A stretch of DNA of 64,000 nt from Dietzia sp. JS16-p6b (GCF_003052165.1 NZ_CP024869.1:372001-436000); one strand, 5' to 3'. Counted from the first letter of the stretch, positions 39,689 through 49,296 are shown. Program-made: numbers and translations. The notes: generated by a model not told the origin, from the letters alone.

Positions 39689-40903
39689 ATGTCCACAGCA
39701 ACCAACTGGATCGATTCGGTGACGATGGACCAGCTCAACGAGGACCCGCACCCGGTGCACGATCGACTACGCGAACAGGCGCCGGTGGCGTTCGTCCCCG
39801 CGGTGGGGTTGCACGTCGCGTCCACGCGGGAGGCGTGCTTGACGATCGCGCAGGATTCCGAGAACTGGGCAACCGTCATCGCCCCCGCCGGCGAACGCAG
39901 CTTCGGTAAGGGAACGGTCCTGGCTGCCAATGACTCCGAGCACGCGGAGTTGCGGAAGATGATCGATCCCGGCCTGAGGCCGTCCGCGGTGGATGGCCAC
40001 ATCGACGATCTGGTCCGGCCGTATGCCCGCCATCTCCTGGGCGAACTCGACTCGCGGGGGAAGGCGGACATCCAGGAGGAGTACTTCGCTCCCGTGAGCG
40101 TGCGGGCCGTCGGCGACCTGATGGGGTTAACCAACGTCCCGGCCGAGACCCTGGTGCGGTGGTTTCAGACGTTGGCGTTGGCGTTCGGCAACGCGGCGGT
40201 CGACGAGAGCGGCGACTTCCTCAACAAGCAACTGTTCGAGGCCGCTGACGCCGTGCGCGCCGAGATCCACACGGTGGTCGATCCGCTACTCGACCACTGG
40301 GCCGAGAATCCCGACCACTCGCTTCTCTCCCACTGGCTACACGACGGCGGGCCCGAGGGCGAGCTCCAGTCCAGGGACAAGATCTACCCCAACATCTATG
40401 TGTTCCTCCTCGGCGCGCTGCAGGAACCGGGGCATGTGATGACGACGACGCTGGCGGCCCTGTTGCGGGACCCGGAGCAGTTGGAGAGGGTGGTCGACGA
40501 CCCGACGCTCATCCCGCGTGCGGCCAACGAGGCCGCTCGGTGGGTCGCTCCGATCTGGACGGCCGCTACGAAGGTGGCCAAGAACGACGTGACCGTCTCG
40601 GGCGTGGAGATCGCCGCCGGGACGACGGTCCTGCTCTCCTACGGCTCGGCCAATCGGGACTCCGCGACGTGGGAGCGGGCGGAGGTCTTCGACCTCGATC
40701 GTCCTGCCATGCCGAACCTGGCCTTCGGCGCCGGCCAGCATGCCTGTGCAGGGACCCACGTCGGCATGTCGATCGTGCGCATCGCACTCGAGGAGCTCTT
40801 CGACGCCATTCCCAATATCGAGGCGGATCCCGACCAGGACGTGACGTTCTGGGGGTGGACCTTCCGCGGCCCGCAGGGACTGCACGTGCAGTGGGAGGTC
40901 TGA
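39689..40903 (+). CDS. gcoA: Cytochrome P450, GcoA-like aryl-O-demethylase (CYP255A type)
   Basis: 404 residues; GAAGGAG eight bases upstream fixes the ATG. It closely follows guaiacol O-demethylase GcoA as I remember it, throughout its length: the I-helix has the unusual LLGALQEPGH in place of the common acid-Thr pair, heme loop FGAGQHACAGTHVGM has Cys353, and the end is FWGWTFRGPQGLHVQWEV. GcoA removes the methyl group of guaiacol to give catechol and formaldehyde. Substrate-contact Phe residues are kept at 72, 166 and in GWTFRGP; Ile81 and Thr296 of GcoA are Leu78 and Ala293 here. The reductase gene follows after four bases. The genes for catechol breakdown downstream support the assignment. 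Confidence 0.88.
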   Translation: MSTATNWIDSVTMDQLNEDPHPVHDRLREQAPVAFVPAVGLHVASTREACLTIAQDSENWATVIAPAGERSFGKGTVLAANDSEHAELRKMIDPGLRPSAVDGHIDDLVRPYARHLLGELDSRGKADIQEEYFAPVSVRAVGDLMGLTNVPAETLVRWFQTLALAFGNAAVDESGDFLNKQLFEAADAVRAEIHTVVDPLLDHWAENPDHSLLSHWLHDGGPEGELQSRDKIYPNIYVFLLGALQEPGHVMTTTLAALLRDPEQLERVVDDPTLIPRAANEAARWVAPIWTAATKVAKNDVTVSGVEIAAGTTVLLSYGSANRDSATWERAEVFDLDRPAMPNLAFGAGQHACAGTHVGMSIVRIALEELFDAIPNIEADPDQDVTFWGWTFRGPQGLHVQWEV

Positions 40904-40907
40904 GGAG

Positions 40908-41930
40908 ATGGCCTTCACCGTCACGTTGGGCGACGGGACCCGGTTCGAGGCGCCCGCCGACCGCTCGGTGCTCGAGTCCGCGCTCAGGGCGGGGCGCTGG
41001 ATGCCCCACGCCTGCGCGCAGGGGACCTGCGGAACCTGCAAGTTCACCGTTGTCTCGGGAACGGTCGATCACGGTGCGTCCTGCACCGAGGTACTGACCC
41101 CGTGCGACCGCGCGTCGGGCAGAGCGCTGGCCTGTCAGTCCCGGCCGCTCTCCGACCTGACCGCATCAGGAGTCGGGGGAGAACCCGCTCCGCGGGTGGT
41201 CCATGCGCTCCGCGGCCACAGCGGGAGGGTTGTCGAACTCACCCCCGTGGCGACGGACACCGTCCGTCTGGTCGTCGAGCTGAGCGAACCGATGGAGTTC
41301 AGTCCCGGCCAGTACTGTGAGTTCGACGTTCCCGGTACTGACGTCCGGCGTCAGTACTCCATCGCGAGCACCCCGCGGGACGGGTCCCGTCTGGAGTTCC
41401 ACATCCGCCGGGTGAGTGGTGGCCTCGCCACGGAGAGGTGGATCTTCCGGGACCTCGCCGTCGGTGATCCGGTGCACCTACGCGGTCCGATGGGCTCGTT
41501 CTTCCTCGACGGTGCCCTCGACGAGGAGGCGATACTCATCGGTGGCGGTACCGGTGTGGCGCCTCTCAAGTCGATCGCCGTCCACGCGCTGGAGAACGCC
41601 CTTCTGCCCCGGATCAGCCTGTACCACGGCTGCCGCACTCGATCGGACCTGTACGACGTCGAGTTCTTCCGTGATCTCGAGTCGACGCACCGGCAGTTCA
41701 GCTACCACCCGGTGCTGAGCGAGGAGACCTGGGAGGGCGCCAGCGGGTTGGTCACCGACGCGGTCCTCGGGGACTTTCCGAGTTGCCGCGGGCACGTCGC
41801 CTTCCTCTGCGGTCCGCCGCCGATGATCGAGGCCGGGGTCAGGGCGCTACGGCGCCGACGGATGCCGAGCCGGCTCATGCACCGGGAGGAATTCACTCCC
41901 TCCGCACCCACACCCGCGGTCGGTGTGTGA
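40908..41930 (+). CDS. gcoB: GcoB-like P450 reductase (2Fe-2S ferredoxin, FAD, NAD domains)
   Basis: 340 residues. Order: plant-type 2Fe-2S domain (CAQGTCGTC with a later Cys in ALACQSRPL, residues about 35-85), FAD domain (RRQYSIAS, about 145-152), then NAD domain (LIGGGTGVAPLKSIA and FLCGPPPMIEAG). This three-domain order in one chain is that of GcoB, the single-protein partner of GcoA. Its ribosome site TGAGGAG overlaps the stop of gcoA, so the two are made together. The C-terminus overlaps nothing. Confidence 0.9.
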   Translation: MAFTVTLGDGTRFEAPADRSVLESALRAGRWMPHACAQGTCGTCKFTVVSGTVDHGASCTEVLTPCDRASGRALACQSRPLSDLTASGVGGEPAPRVVHALRGHSGRVVELTPVATDTVRLVVELSEPMEFSPGQYCEFDVPGTDVRRQYSIASTPRDGSRLEFHIRRVSGGLATERWIFRDLAVGDPVHLRGPMGSFFLDGALDEEAILIGGGTGVAPLKSIAVHALENALLPRISLYHGCRTRSDLYDVEFFRDLESTHRQFSYHPVLSEETWEGASGLVTDAVLGDFPSCRGHVAFLCGPPPMIEAGVRALRRRRMPSRLMHREEFTPSAPTPAVGV

Positions 41931-41964
41931 GGTCGTGGACCACACTCAAGAAGGGACGTCTTCC

Positions 41965-42999
41965 ATGACACTCGCACGGCACCGTTACATCCTCCCGATG
42001 GCCGTCGGCGCCCTGGCGCTCACGCTCGCCGCCGCCAACACCTCCGGAGCGCAGTCGCTCTCGTCGTCCGGCTCGCTCGGTTCCCACACAGGGACGCCCC
42101 CCGCCGACAGTGAGGCGGAGATGGTCGTCACCCTCCTCGGTACCGGGAGCCCCGTCCCCAGCGCCGAACGGTTCGGCAACTCGACCCTGGTGCAGGCGGG
42201 CGGACTCAACCTGGTCTTCGACGCCGGGCGCGGCACGTCGATCCGTCTCGACCAGATGGGGCTGCCCCTCGGGCAGGTGGACGGGGTGTTCCTCACCCAC
42301 TTCCACTCCGACCACGTCAACGGGCTCGCCGACCTCTGGATGACCTCGTACATCAAGGCGCTCGGGGGACGTGAGGACAACTTCCAACTGTACGGTCCCG
42401 TGGGCGTCGGGCGGATCGCCGAGGGCCTGCAGTTCACGCACCAGAACGACATCGATGTGCGCGTGGCCGACGAAGGTCTGGACCGGGCCACCACCGCAAT
42501 CACCCCACACGAGTTCGACGAGGACGGTGTGATCTTCGACCAGGACGGCGTGCGGGTGACCATGTTCACCGTCGAGCACGACGCGGCCGGCGTCATCACG
42601 CCCGCCGTGGGGTACCGCGTCGACCACGGCGAGAGCTCGGTGCTGATCAGCGGTGACACCCGGCCGACCCCGAACGTCCTGAGCTACGGCGAGGGGGTCG
42701 ACCTGCTCATCCACGAGGTGGCCGACTTCGTCGACCCCACCCTTCCCCTGCTCGAGACCGTCTACGAGCACCACACGAACCCGCGCCAGGCCGGTGAGAT
42801 CTTCACCGCGGTGGCCCCGGCGATGGCGGCCTACACGCACATCGTCAACGGCGCGCCCCCGCGTATCCCCGACCTGCCCATCGAGACGCTGGTCGAGAGG
42901 ACGCGGGAGACCTACGACGGCCCGCTGGCCGTGGGTGTGGACCTGATGACGTTCAGGATCAACGACGGAGACATCCGGGTGCAGCAGCCCGAGAACTGA
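41965..42999 (+). CDS. Secreted metallo-beta-lactamase-fold hydrolase
   Basis: 344 residues. Signal peptide at the N-terminus (hydrophobic core MAVGALALTLAAA, cleavage near SGA-QS). Metal motif THFHSDHVNGL, then SVLISGDTRPT and YTHIVNGAPP with further His/Asp ligands; the layout resembles RNase Z/arylsulfatase-like MBL proteins. Substrate unknown. It lies 34 bases after gcoB and 7 before pyc, so is probably part of the same transcript; an exported enzyme acting on a precursor of the aromatic substrate is a guess. Confidence 0.8.
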   Translation: MTLARHRYILPMAVGALALTLAAANTSGAQSLSSSGSLGSHTGTPPADSEAEMVVTLLGTGSPVPSAERFGNSTLVQAGGLNLVFDAGRGTSIRLDQMGLPLGQVDGVFLTHFHSDHVNGLADLWMTSYIKALGGREDNFQLYGPVGVGRIAEGLQFTHQNDIDVRVADEGLDRATTAITPHEFDEDGVIFDQDGVRVTMFTVEHDAAGVITPAVGYRVDHGESSVLISGDTRPTPNVLSYGEGVDLLIHEVADFVDPTLPLLETVYEHHTNPRQAGEIFTAVAPAMAAYTHIVNGAPPRIPDLPIETLVERTRETYDGPLAVGVDLMTFRINDGDIRVQQPEN

Positions 43000-43006
43000 G
43001 GGACCG

Positions 43007-46000
43007 ATGTTCGACAAGGTACTGGTGGCCAACCGGGGTGAGATCGCGATCCGTGCGTTCCGTGCGGCATACGAGCTGGGTGTCAAAACGGTTGCGGTGT
43101 TCCCGTACGAGGACAGGAACTCGGTGCACCGGCTCAAGGCCGATGAGTCCTACCAGATCGGGGAGATCGGCCACCCGGTGCGGGCGTATCTGTCCGTCGA
43201 GGAGATCGTGCGGACGGCGACGGCCAGCGGTGCGGACGCGGTCTACCCCGGCTACGGGTTCCTTGCGGAGAACCCGGAACTCGCCGCCGGGTGCGAGGCG
43301 GCGGGCCTGGTGTTCGTCGGTCCACCCGCGGCCGTACTCGAGCTCACAGGTAACAAATCCCGCGCGGTCGCGGCAGCACAGGCGGCGGGTCTGCCGGTAC
43401 TGGCCTCGACCGCACCGTCCTCGGACCCCGACGAGCTTGCGGCCGCGGCCGCGGACCTGGATCTGCCGGTGTTCGTCAAGGCCGTGGCCGGTGGCGGTGG
43501 ACGGGGCGTGCGGCGGGTCGAGCGGCGCGAGGGACTCGTCGAGGCGATCCGCGCCGCGTCTCGCGAGGCGGAGTCGGCCTTCGGCGATCCGGCCGTGTTC
43601 GTGGAGCAGGCCGTGGTCGACCCCCGGCATATCGAGGTGCAGATCCTGGCGGATACGCACGGGGAGGTGATCCATCTCCACGAACGGGACTGCAGTGTTC
43701 AGCGCAGGCACCAGAAAGTCGTGGAGATGGCGCCGGCCCCCCACCTGTCGCCGCGGATCCGGGAACAGATCTGCGCGGACGCCGTGGCCTTCGCCCGGCA
43801 CATCGGGTACTCGTGCGCGGGGACGGTGGAGTTCCTGGTGGACGAACGCGGTCAGCACGTGTTCATCGAGATGAACCCGCGAATCCAAGTCGAACACACG
43901 GTCACCGAGGAGATCACCGATGTGGACCTGGTGACGGCTCAGCTACGGGTGGCCGCCGGGGAGTCGCTGTCCGCGATGGGGTTGACGCAGGACCGGATCG
44001 TGCCCCGTGGTGCGGCGCTGCAGTGTCGACTCACCACGGAGGATCCGGCCAACGGGTTCCGACCGGACACTGGTCGTATCACCGGATACCGCACACCCGG
44101 CGGGGCCGGGGTCCGTCTGGACGGCGGCGCGACCGTGGGCGCTGAGGTGAGTCCGCACTTCGACTCCATGCTGGTCAAACTCACCTGTCGCGGGCCGGAC
44201 TTCGCGACAGCGGCGGCCCGGGCCAGACGTGCTGTGGCCGAGTTCCGGATCCGCGGGGTCGCCACCAACGTGCCGTTCCTCCAGGCGTTGCTCGACGATC
44301 CGGATTTCCTCGCCGGGCGGGTGAGCACGTCGTTCATCGACCAGCGTCCGGAGTTGCTCACCTCGCGGGCACCGTCGGACAGGGGGACCCGCATCCTGAG
44401 CTACCTCGCGGATATCACGGTGAACAAGCCGCACGGGGAGCGGCCCACGACCGTCTACCCCAGCGAGAAGCTTCCGGTGGTCGACCCGGAGGTTCTGGCC
44501 GCGCCCCCCGACGGGTCGCGTCAACGGCTTCTCGCGTTGGGGCCGGAGGGATTCGCCGCCGACCTGCGCGCGGGCGCCCGACTCGGGGTGACCGACACGA
44601 CCTTCCGCGATGCGCACCAGTCGCTGCTGGCGACGCGCCTGCGCACCAACGACATGATGGAGGTGGCGCCCTACGTCGCCGCGCTCACGCCGGAGCTGCT
44701 CTCGGTGGAGTGCTGGGGAGGCGCCACTTACGACGTCGCGCTGCGGTTCCTCAAGGAGGACCCGTGGGAGCGACTGGCCCGACTCCGCGAGGCGATCCCC
44801 AACATCTGTCTACAGATGTTGCTGCGGGGAGCCAACACTGTCGGTTACACCCCCTTCCCTCCGACAGTGGCCAGCGCGTTCGTCGACGAGGCCACCGAGG
44901 TCGGGGTGGACATCTTCCGGATATTCGACGCCCTCAACAACGTCGAGGCCATGCGCCCTGCGATCGACGCCGTCCGCGGGACGGGCACCGCGGTGGCCGA
45001 GGTGGCGATGAGCTACACCGGCGACCTGATGGACCCGGCAGAAGACCTGTACACCCTCGATTACTACCTGCGGCTGGCAGGACGGATCGTCGACGCCGGC
45101 GCGCACGTACTGGCCATCAAGGACATGGCAGGCCTGCTCCGCGCCCCGGCCGCCTCGCGTCTGATCGGTGCACTGCGGTCGGAGTTCGACCTCCCGATCC
45201 ACGTGCACACCCACGACACCCCGGGCGGTCAGTTGGCCACCTACCTGGCAGCCTGGGAGGCAGGCGCCGACGCCGTCGACGGTGCCAGCGCCGCACTGGC
45301 CGGGACGACGAGTCAACCCCCGCTCTCCGCGATCGTCGCGGCCACCGCGCACACCGACCGTGACACCGGTCTGCAGCTGTCGTCGGTGTGCGCGCTCGAA
45401 CCGTACTGGGAGGCCGTCCGCAGGGTCTACGCGCCCTTCGAATCGGGGATCCCGTCGCCGACCGGGCGTGTGTACACCCACGAGATACCGGGTGGGCAGT
45501 TGTCCAATCTGCGGCAACAGGCCCACTCGCTGGGGTTGGCCGACAGGTTCGAGGAGGTGGAGAACGCCTACGCCGGAGCCGACCGCGTCCTGGGGCGTCT
45601 GATCAAGGTGACTCCGTCGTCCAAGGTCGTGGGGGACCTGGCGCTGACTCTCGTGGGCCGGGGTATCTCGGCTGACGACTTCGCGTCGAACCCGGCCGTC
45701 CACGACATCCCCGACTCGGTGATCGGGTTCCTCGGCGGTGAACTGGGCGACCCGGCAGGCGGGTGGCCCGAACCACTGCGTGGTACCGCGTTGGCGGGCA
45801 GGGCGCCGGCCAGGGTGGCCGTGCCGCTGACCGACGACGACCTCGCGGTCCTGCGCGCTCCCGGGCCGCAGCGGCGCCGCCGCCTCAACACCCTGCTGTT
45901 CCCCGAACCGACGGCGGAGTACGAGGCGCACCGCGCCCGGTACGGCGACACCTCGCGCATCTCCTCCAATCAGTTCTTCTACGGTCTGCGCGACCGGGAC

Positions 46001-46408
46001 GAGCACCGCGTCCGACTCGAGCCGGGCGTGGAGTTACTCATCGGACTCGAGGCCATAGGTGAACCGGACGATCGCGGGTACCGGACCGTCATGTGCATCC
46101 TCAACGGCCAGCTCCGACCGGTCCAGGTCCGGGATCGCGCGGTCGCGGTGGACGTGCCGGTGGTCGAGAAGGCCGACCCGGGTGACGACCGCCAGGTGGC
46201 GGCCCCCTTCGCAGGGGTCGTCACGGTCACGGTGAGTCTGGGTGATCACGTCGATCCCGGAGGACCGGTCGCGACCATCGAGGCCATGAAGATGGAGGCG
46301 GTGATCACCTCACCCCGAGGCGGCACCGTCACGCGGGTCGCACCGACCCCGGTCTGCCAGGTCGACGCCGGCGACGTGATCGTCGAAGTCGACCGCCCGC
46401 GCACGTGA
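43007..46408 (+). CDS. pyc: Pyruvate carboxylase
   Basis: 1133 residues, the full single-chain form. Biotin carboxylase (residues 1-450, with KAVAGGGGRGVRRVE and EMNPRIQVEHTVTE), carboxyltransferase (about 530-800, with DTTFRDAHQSLLATRLR), allosteric linker and biotinyl domain with EAMKMEA (Lys1095). It makes oxaloacetate from pyruvate, bicarbonate and ATP. Placement inside the aromatic island is unusual and suits a pathway that yields pyruvate and acetyl-CoA. A short hairpin (46411-46428) follows. Confidence 0.95.
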   Translation: MFDKVLVANRGEIAIRAFRAAYELGVKTVAVFPYEDRNSVHRLKADESYQIGEIGHPVRAYLSVEEIVRTATASGADAVYPGYGFLAENPELAAGCEAAGLVFVGPPAAVLELTGNKSRAVAAAQAAGLPVLASTAPSSDPDELAAAAADLDLPVFVKAVAGGGGRGVRRVERREGLVEAIRAASREAESAFGDPAVFVEQAVVDPRHIEVQILADTHGEVIHLHERDCSVQRRHQKVVEMAPAPHLSPRIREQICADAVAFARHIGYSCAGTVEFLVDERGQHVFIEMNPRIQVEHTVTEEITDVDLVTAQLRVAAGESLSAMGLTQDRIVPRGAALQCRLTTEDPANGFRPDTGRITGYRTPGGAGVRLDGGATVGAEVSPHFDSMLVKLTCRGPDFATAAARARRAVAEFRIRGVATNVPFLQALLDDPDFLAGRVSTSFIDQRPELLTSRAPSDRGTRILSYLADITVNKPHGERPTTVYPSEKLPVVDPEVLAAPPDGSRQRLLALGPEGFAADLRAGARLGVTDTTFRDAHQSLLATRLRTNDMMEVAPYVAALTPELLSVECWGGATYDVALRFLKEDPWERLARLREAIPNICLQMLLRGANTVGYTPFPPTVASAFVDEATEVGVDIFRIFDALNNVEAMRPAIDAVRGTGTAVAEVAMSYTGDLMDPAEDLYTLDYYLRLAGRIVDAGAHVLAIKDMAGLLRAPAASRLIGALRSEFDLPIHVHTHDTPGGQLATYLAAWEAGADAVDGASAALAGTTSQPPLSAIVAATAHTDRDTGLQLSSVCALEPYWEAVRRVYAPFESGIPSPTGRVYTHEIPGGQLSNLRQQAHSLGLADRFEEVENAYAGADRVLGRLIKVTPSSKVVGDLALTLVGRGISADDFASNPAVHDIPDSVIGFLGGELGDPAGGWPEPLRGTALAGRAPARVAVPLTDDDLAVLRAPGPQRRRRLNTLLFPEPTAEYEAHRARYGDTSRISSNQFFYGLRDRDEHRVRLEPGVELLIGLEAIGEPDDRGYRTVMCILNGQLRPVQVRDRAVAVDVPVVEKADPGDDRQVAAPFAGVVTVTVSLGDHVDPGGPVATIEAMKMEAVITSPRGGTVTRVAPTPVCQVDAGDVIVEVDRPRT

Positions 46409-46410
46409 CC

Positions 46411-46428
46411 CCTGGGGCCGGTCCCAGG
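46411..46428 (+). terminator. Short hairpin after pyc
   Basis: CCTGGG / CCCAGG 6-bp stem with a 6-base loop three bases after the stop. No T run; weak. Confidence 0.35.
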
Positions 46429-46520
46429 CACACGACCCCACGGTGGGCGCTGTGGCTCGGCAGGTCGGGTCCAGCACGCCACTCGTGGAAGGCATCGATT
46501 CAGAAGGAGGTGGACTGCTG

Positions 46521-47342
46521 ATGAGCTCTCTGTCGACCGTGCGCAAACTCGGGCCCATTCTCGACCTTTTCACCGTCGACTCGCCCGAGTGGGGTGTGAG
46601 CGAGGTGTCCGAGGCCCTGGACATCCCCCGGTCGAGCACACACGCGCTGCTCTCGAGTCTGGTGGACATCGGGCTGCTCCAGTGCCGGGTCCGAGGGCGG
46701 TACCGGATCGGTTGGAGGGTCGTGGAGCTCTCGGAGGCCCTGCGGGGCCGGCTCGACGTGCGGAGCATCGCCGCCCCGGTGCTCGACACGCTCGTGGCGC
46801 GACACGGCGAGACCTCCCATCTCGCGGTGATGGAGCGCATGCAGGTGCTCTATGTGGACAAGGTCCTCGGGACGCACAACGTCACCGTGCAGGGTGCCCG
46901 GATCGGAGCGAGGCTCGACCTGCACTGCACCGGGGTCGGCAAACTCCTGCTGGCCCACAGCGGCCAGGCCGACGTGGAGATGTTCCTCCGACGCCAGGCG
47001 CTGCCCCGCCGCACCCCGTCCACCATCACGGACCCCGGGGTGCTGCTCGCCGAACTGGGCGAGATCCGCCGCCGGGGGTTCGCGACGGATCGCGGCGAGG
47101 CGGTCGCCGCGATCCACTGCACCGCCGCGCCCATCCGGGACGACATGGGCGTCGTGATCGCGGCGATCAGCTCCAGTGCGCCGAGAGAGCGCTATGCGGC
47201 CCGGCGCGTGGAGATCACCCAGGCGGTGGTCGCCGCGGCCGCGGAGATCACCCGAACCGTGAGCGATTCGGCCAGGGCCGGGCGACCGACGACGTCTCAC
47301 CAGTCCACCCCCGACGTCCGGGAGATCCGCCCCGCTATGTGA
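46521..47342 (+). CDS. IclR family regulator
   Basis: 273 residues. Winged helix-turn-helix near the start (GVSEVSEALDIPRSSTHALLSSL), then the IclR effector domain (HLAVMERMQVLYVDKVLG, LHCTGVGKLLLAH, GFATDRGEAVAAIHCTAAPI). AGAAGGAGG eleven bases upstream fixes the ATG. It precedes the hydratase-decarboxylase-tautomerase genes by 86 bases and likely controls them, perhaps with the divergent half of the pathway. Confidence 0.9.
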   Translation: MSSLSTVRKLGPILDLFTVDSPEWGVSEVSEALDIPRSSTHALLSSLVDIGLLQCRVRGRYRIGWRVVELSEALRGRLDVRSIAAPVLDTLVARHGETSHLAVMERMQVLYVDKVLGTHNVTVQGARIGARLDLHCTGVGKLLLAHSGQADVEMFLRRQALPRRTPSTITDPGVLLAELGEIRRRGFATDRGEAVAAIHCTAAPIRDDMGVVIAAISSSAPRERYAARRVEITQAVVAAAAEITRTVSDSARAGRPTTSHQSTPDVREIRPAM

Positions 47343-47428
47343 CCGGGCCGGCCACCTCGCGGGGGAGGGTCGCCCGCCCGGACGGCGGACGGCCGCCCCC
47401 CGGCTCCACCGACAGATCAGAGGAGAAC

Positions 47429-48226
47429 ATGGACCAGATCGACACGATCGCCGGCGAACTACTCGGCGCATACGCAAGCGGGGTACCCGTCCCGCCCCTG
47501 ACCGAGAGGTATCCCGGTCTCGGCCTGGACGTCGCGTACCGCGTGCAGCGACGTCAGGTCGACCGATGGGTCGCCGACGGTGACCGCGTGGTGGGTCACA
47601 AAGTGGGCTTGTCGTCGCGGGCGATGCAGCGCATGGTGGGCGTGGCCCAACCGGACTTCGGTCACCTGACCCAGAGCATGATCCACCAGGAGCAGGCCCC
47701 TATCCCGCACGGGACGTTCCTCCAGCCCCGCATCGAACCCGAGATCGCGTTTGTGCTGGGCGAGCCTCTCCGGGGACCGGGAGTCACCACAGCGGACGCC
47801 GTCCGAGCCATCGACTTCATCCTGCCGGCTCTCGAGATCGTCGACTCCCGCGTCTCGGACTGGAGGATCGGGATCTTCGACACCGTCTCGGACAACGCCT
47901 CCTCCGGCGGCGTGATCCTCGGCAGTACCCCGGTGGGGGTCCACGAGGTGGACCTGCGACTGACCGGGTGCAACCTCTACCTCAACGGTGAACTCGTGGC
48001 GACCGGCGCCGGCGGCGCCGTCCTCGGCTCACCGGTCAATTCGTTGGTCTGGCTCGCCAACACCGTCGGCCCGCTCGGTACCACCCTGGAACCGGGGCAC
48101 ATCGTGCTCCCGGGGTCGATGACCCCGGCGTTCGATGTCGCGCCCGGCGACGTGATAGTCGCCGACATCGGCGGAATCGGAACCACCACAGCGATCATGG
48201 GTCGCGAGAACAGAGGAGACGACTGA
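47429..48226 (+). CDS. xylJ: 2-hydroxypenta-2,4-dienoate hydratase
   Basis: 265 residues, fumarylacetoacetase-like fold. KVGLSSRAMQRMVGVAQPDFGHL and IVDSRVSDWRIGIFDTVSDNASSGG are the hydratase (MhpD/HsaE/XylJ) versions of the motifs, which separate it from the decarboxylase. It adds water to give 4-hydroxy-2-oxopentanoate. AGAGGAG eight bases upstream. Its stop overlaps the next start (TGATG); hydratase and decarboxylase form a complex in known meta pathways. Confidence 0.88.
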   Translation: MDQIDTIAGELLGAYASGVPVPPLTERYPGLGLDVAYRVQRRQVDRWVADGDRVVGHKVGLSSRAMQRMVGVAQPDFGHLTQSMIHQEQAPIPHGTFLQPRIEPEIAFVLGEPLRGPGVTTADAVRAIDFILPALEIVDSRVSDWRIGIFDTVSDNASSGGVILGSTPVGVHEVDLRLTGCNLYLNGELVATGAGGAVLGSPVNSLVWLANTVGPLGTTLEPGHIVLPGSMTPAFDVAPGDVIVADIGGIGTTTAIMGRENRGDD

Positions 48227-49026
48227 TGGCCACCCGGACCGACTGGACCCCTGCGGTGGTGGCTCGACGCTGCCTCGACGCCGAGTCCTCCGTCACTCCG
48301 CTGACCTCGATCAGGGCCCAATGGGACGGGCTCGATCTGCCGGCCGCCTACGCGGCGCAGGATACCGCGCTCCGCATTCGCACAGGGCGCGGGGAAACGC
48401 TCACCGGGGTCAAACTGGGAGTGACCTCCAAGGCCAAGCAACGACAGGTCAACGTGGACTCCCCGTCGACCGCCTGGCTCACCGACGCGATGTACCTCCC
48501 GCCGGGGGAGCCGATCGAGTGCGACCAGATGATCCACCCGCGTGTCGAGCCCGAGATCGCCTTTGTCATGGGGGAACGCCTGACCGGGCCCGGTCAGACC
48601 GCGGCCACCGCGCTCGCGGCCGTCCGCGGCGTCGTGGGGGCGCTGGAGATCATCGACTCCCGCTTCTCCGGGTACTCCTTCACCATGATGGACGCGATCG
48701 CGGACAACAACTCGTCGGGTAGGTACGTCACCGGCCCGACGTCGCTGGACCCGTACGGGGTCGACCTCGGGCGCGAGGCGTGCATCCTGGAGGTGGACGG
48801 AGAGGTTGTGGACTCGGCGACCGGGGCCGCGGTCCATGGACACCCGGCCGAGGCGCTCGCCTTCGCCGCCAACACACTCGCCGAGCGCGGCGTCTCGATC
48901 GAGCCGGGGTGGGTGATCCTCACCGGCGGGATGACCGACGCCGTACCGCTGACCCCGGGGCGATCGATCTCGGCCCACTTCACCCATCTCGGGCTGGTGA
49001 CCGTCCGCGGGGCGAGAACCGGGTGA
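48226..49026 (+). CDS. xylI: 4-oxalocrotonate decarboxylase
   Basis: 266 residues, same fold as the preceding gene. The family-specific differences KLGVTSKAKQRQVNVDSPSTAWL and IIDSRFSGYSF...DNNSSGRYVTGP match DmpH/XylI decarboxylases. It decarboxylates 2-oxohex-3-enedioate (oxalocrotonate) to 2-hydroxypenta-2,4-dienoate, a metal-dependent step. Translationally coupled to the hydratase. Confidence 0.87.
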   Translation: MATRTDWTPAVVARRCLDAESSVTPLTSIRAQWDGLDLPAAYAAQDTALRIRTGRGETLTGVKLGVTSKAKQRQVNVDSPSTAWLTDAMYLPPGEPIECDQMIHPRVEPEIAFVMGERLTGPGQTAATALAAVRGVVGALEIIDSRFSGYSFTMMDAIADNNSSGRYVTGPTSLDPYGVDLGREACILEVDGEVVDSATGAAVHGHPAEALAFAANTLAERGVSIEPGWVILTGGMTDAVPLTPGRSISAHFTHLGLVTVRGARTG

Positions 49027-49071
49027 CACCGGAGGTCCTGATCCCCCCCGACACCGCAGAGGAGTCCACGC

Positions 49072-49296
49072 GTGCCGATCATCGACGTCACCATCACCGA
49101 GGGACGAGCTCCCGAGGCGATCCGCTCTCTCATCCACGAACTCACCGCCGCCGCCGTTCGCGCGATCGACGCGCCTCCCACGAGCGTGCGGGTGATCGTG
49201 CGCGAGGTGCCACCGACGCACTTCGCGGCCGCCGACGTGACGATCGCCGAGCGCACCGCGGTCTCGGGCGGCGCCCCGGATCGCTCGGGCCCCTGA
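49072..49296 (+). CDS. xylH: 4-oxalocrotonate tautomerase
   Basis: 74 residues from GTG. After Met removal the catalytic Pro1 is exposed (PIIDVTITEGR), with the two Arg of the family in TEGRAPE and SVRVIVREVPPTHF. It isomerises 2-hydroxymuconate to 2-oxohex-3-enedioate. Slightly longer than the usual 62 residues by a C-terminal tail. Last gene of the plus-strand pathway run. Confidence 0.9.
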   Translation: MPIIDVTITEGRAPEAIRSLIHELTAAAVRAIDAPPTSVRVIVREVPPTHFAAADVTIAERTAVSGGAPDRSGP

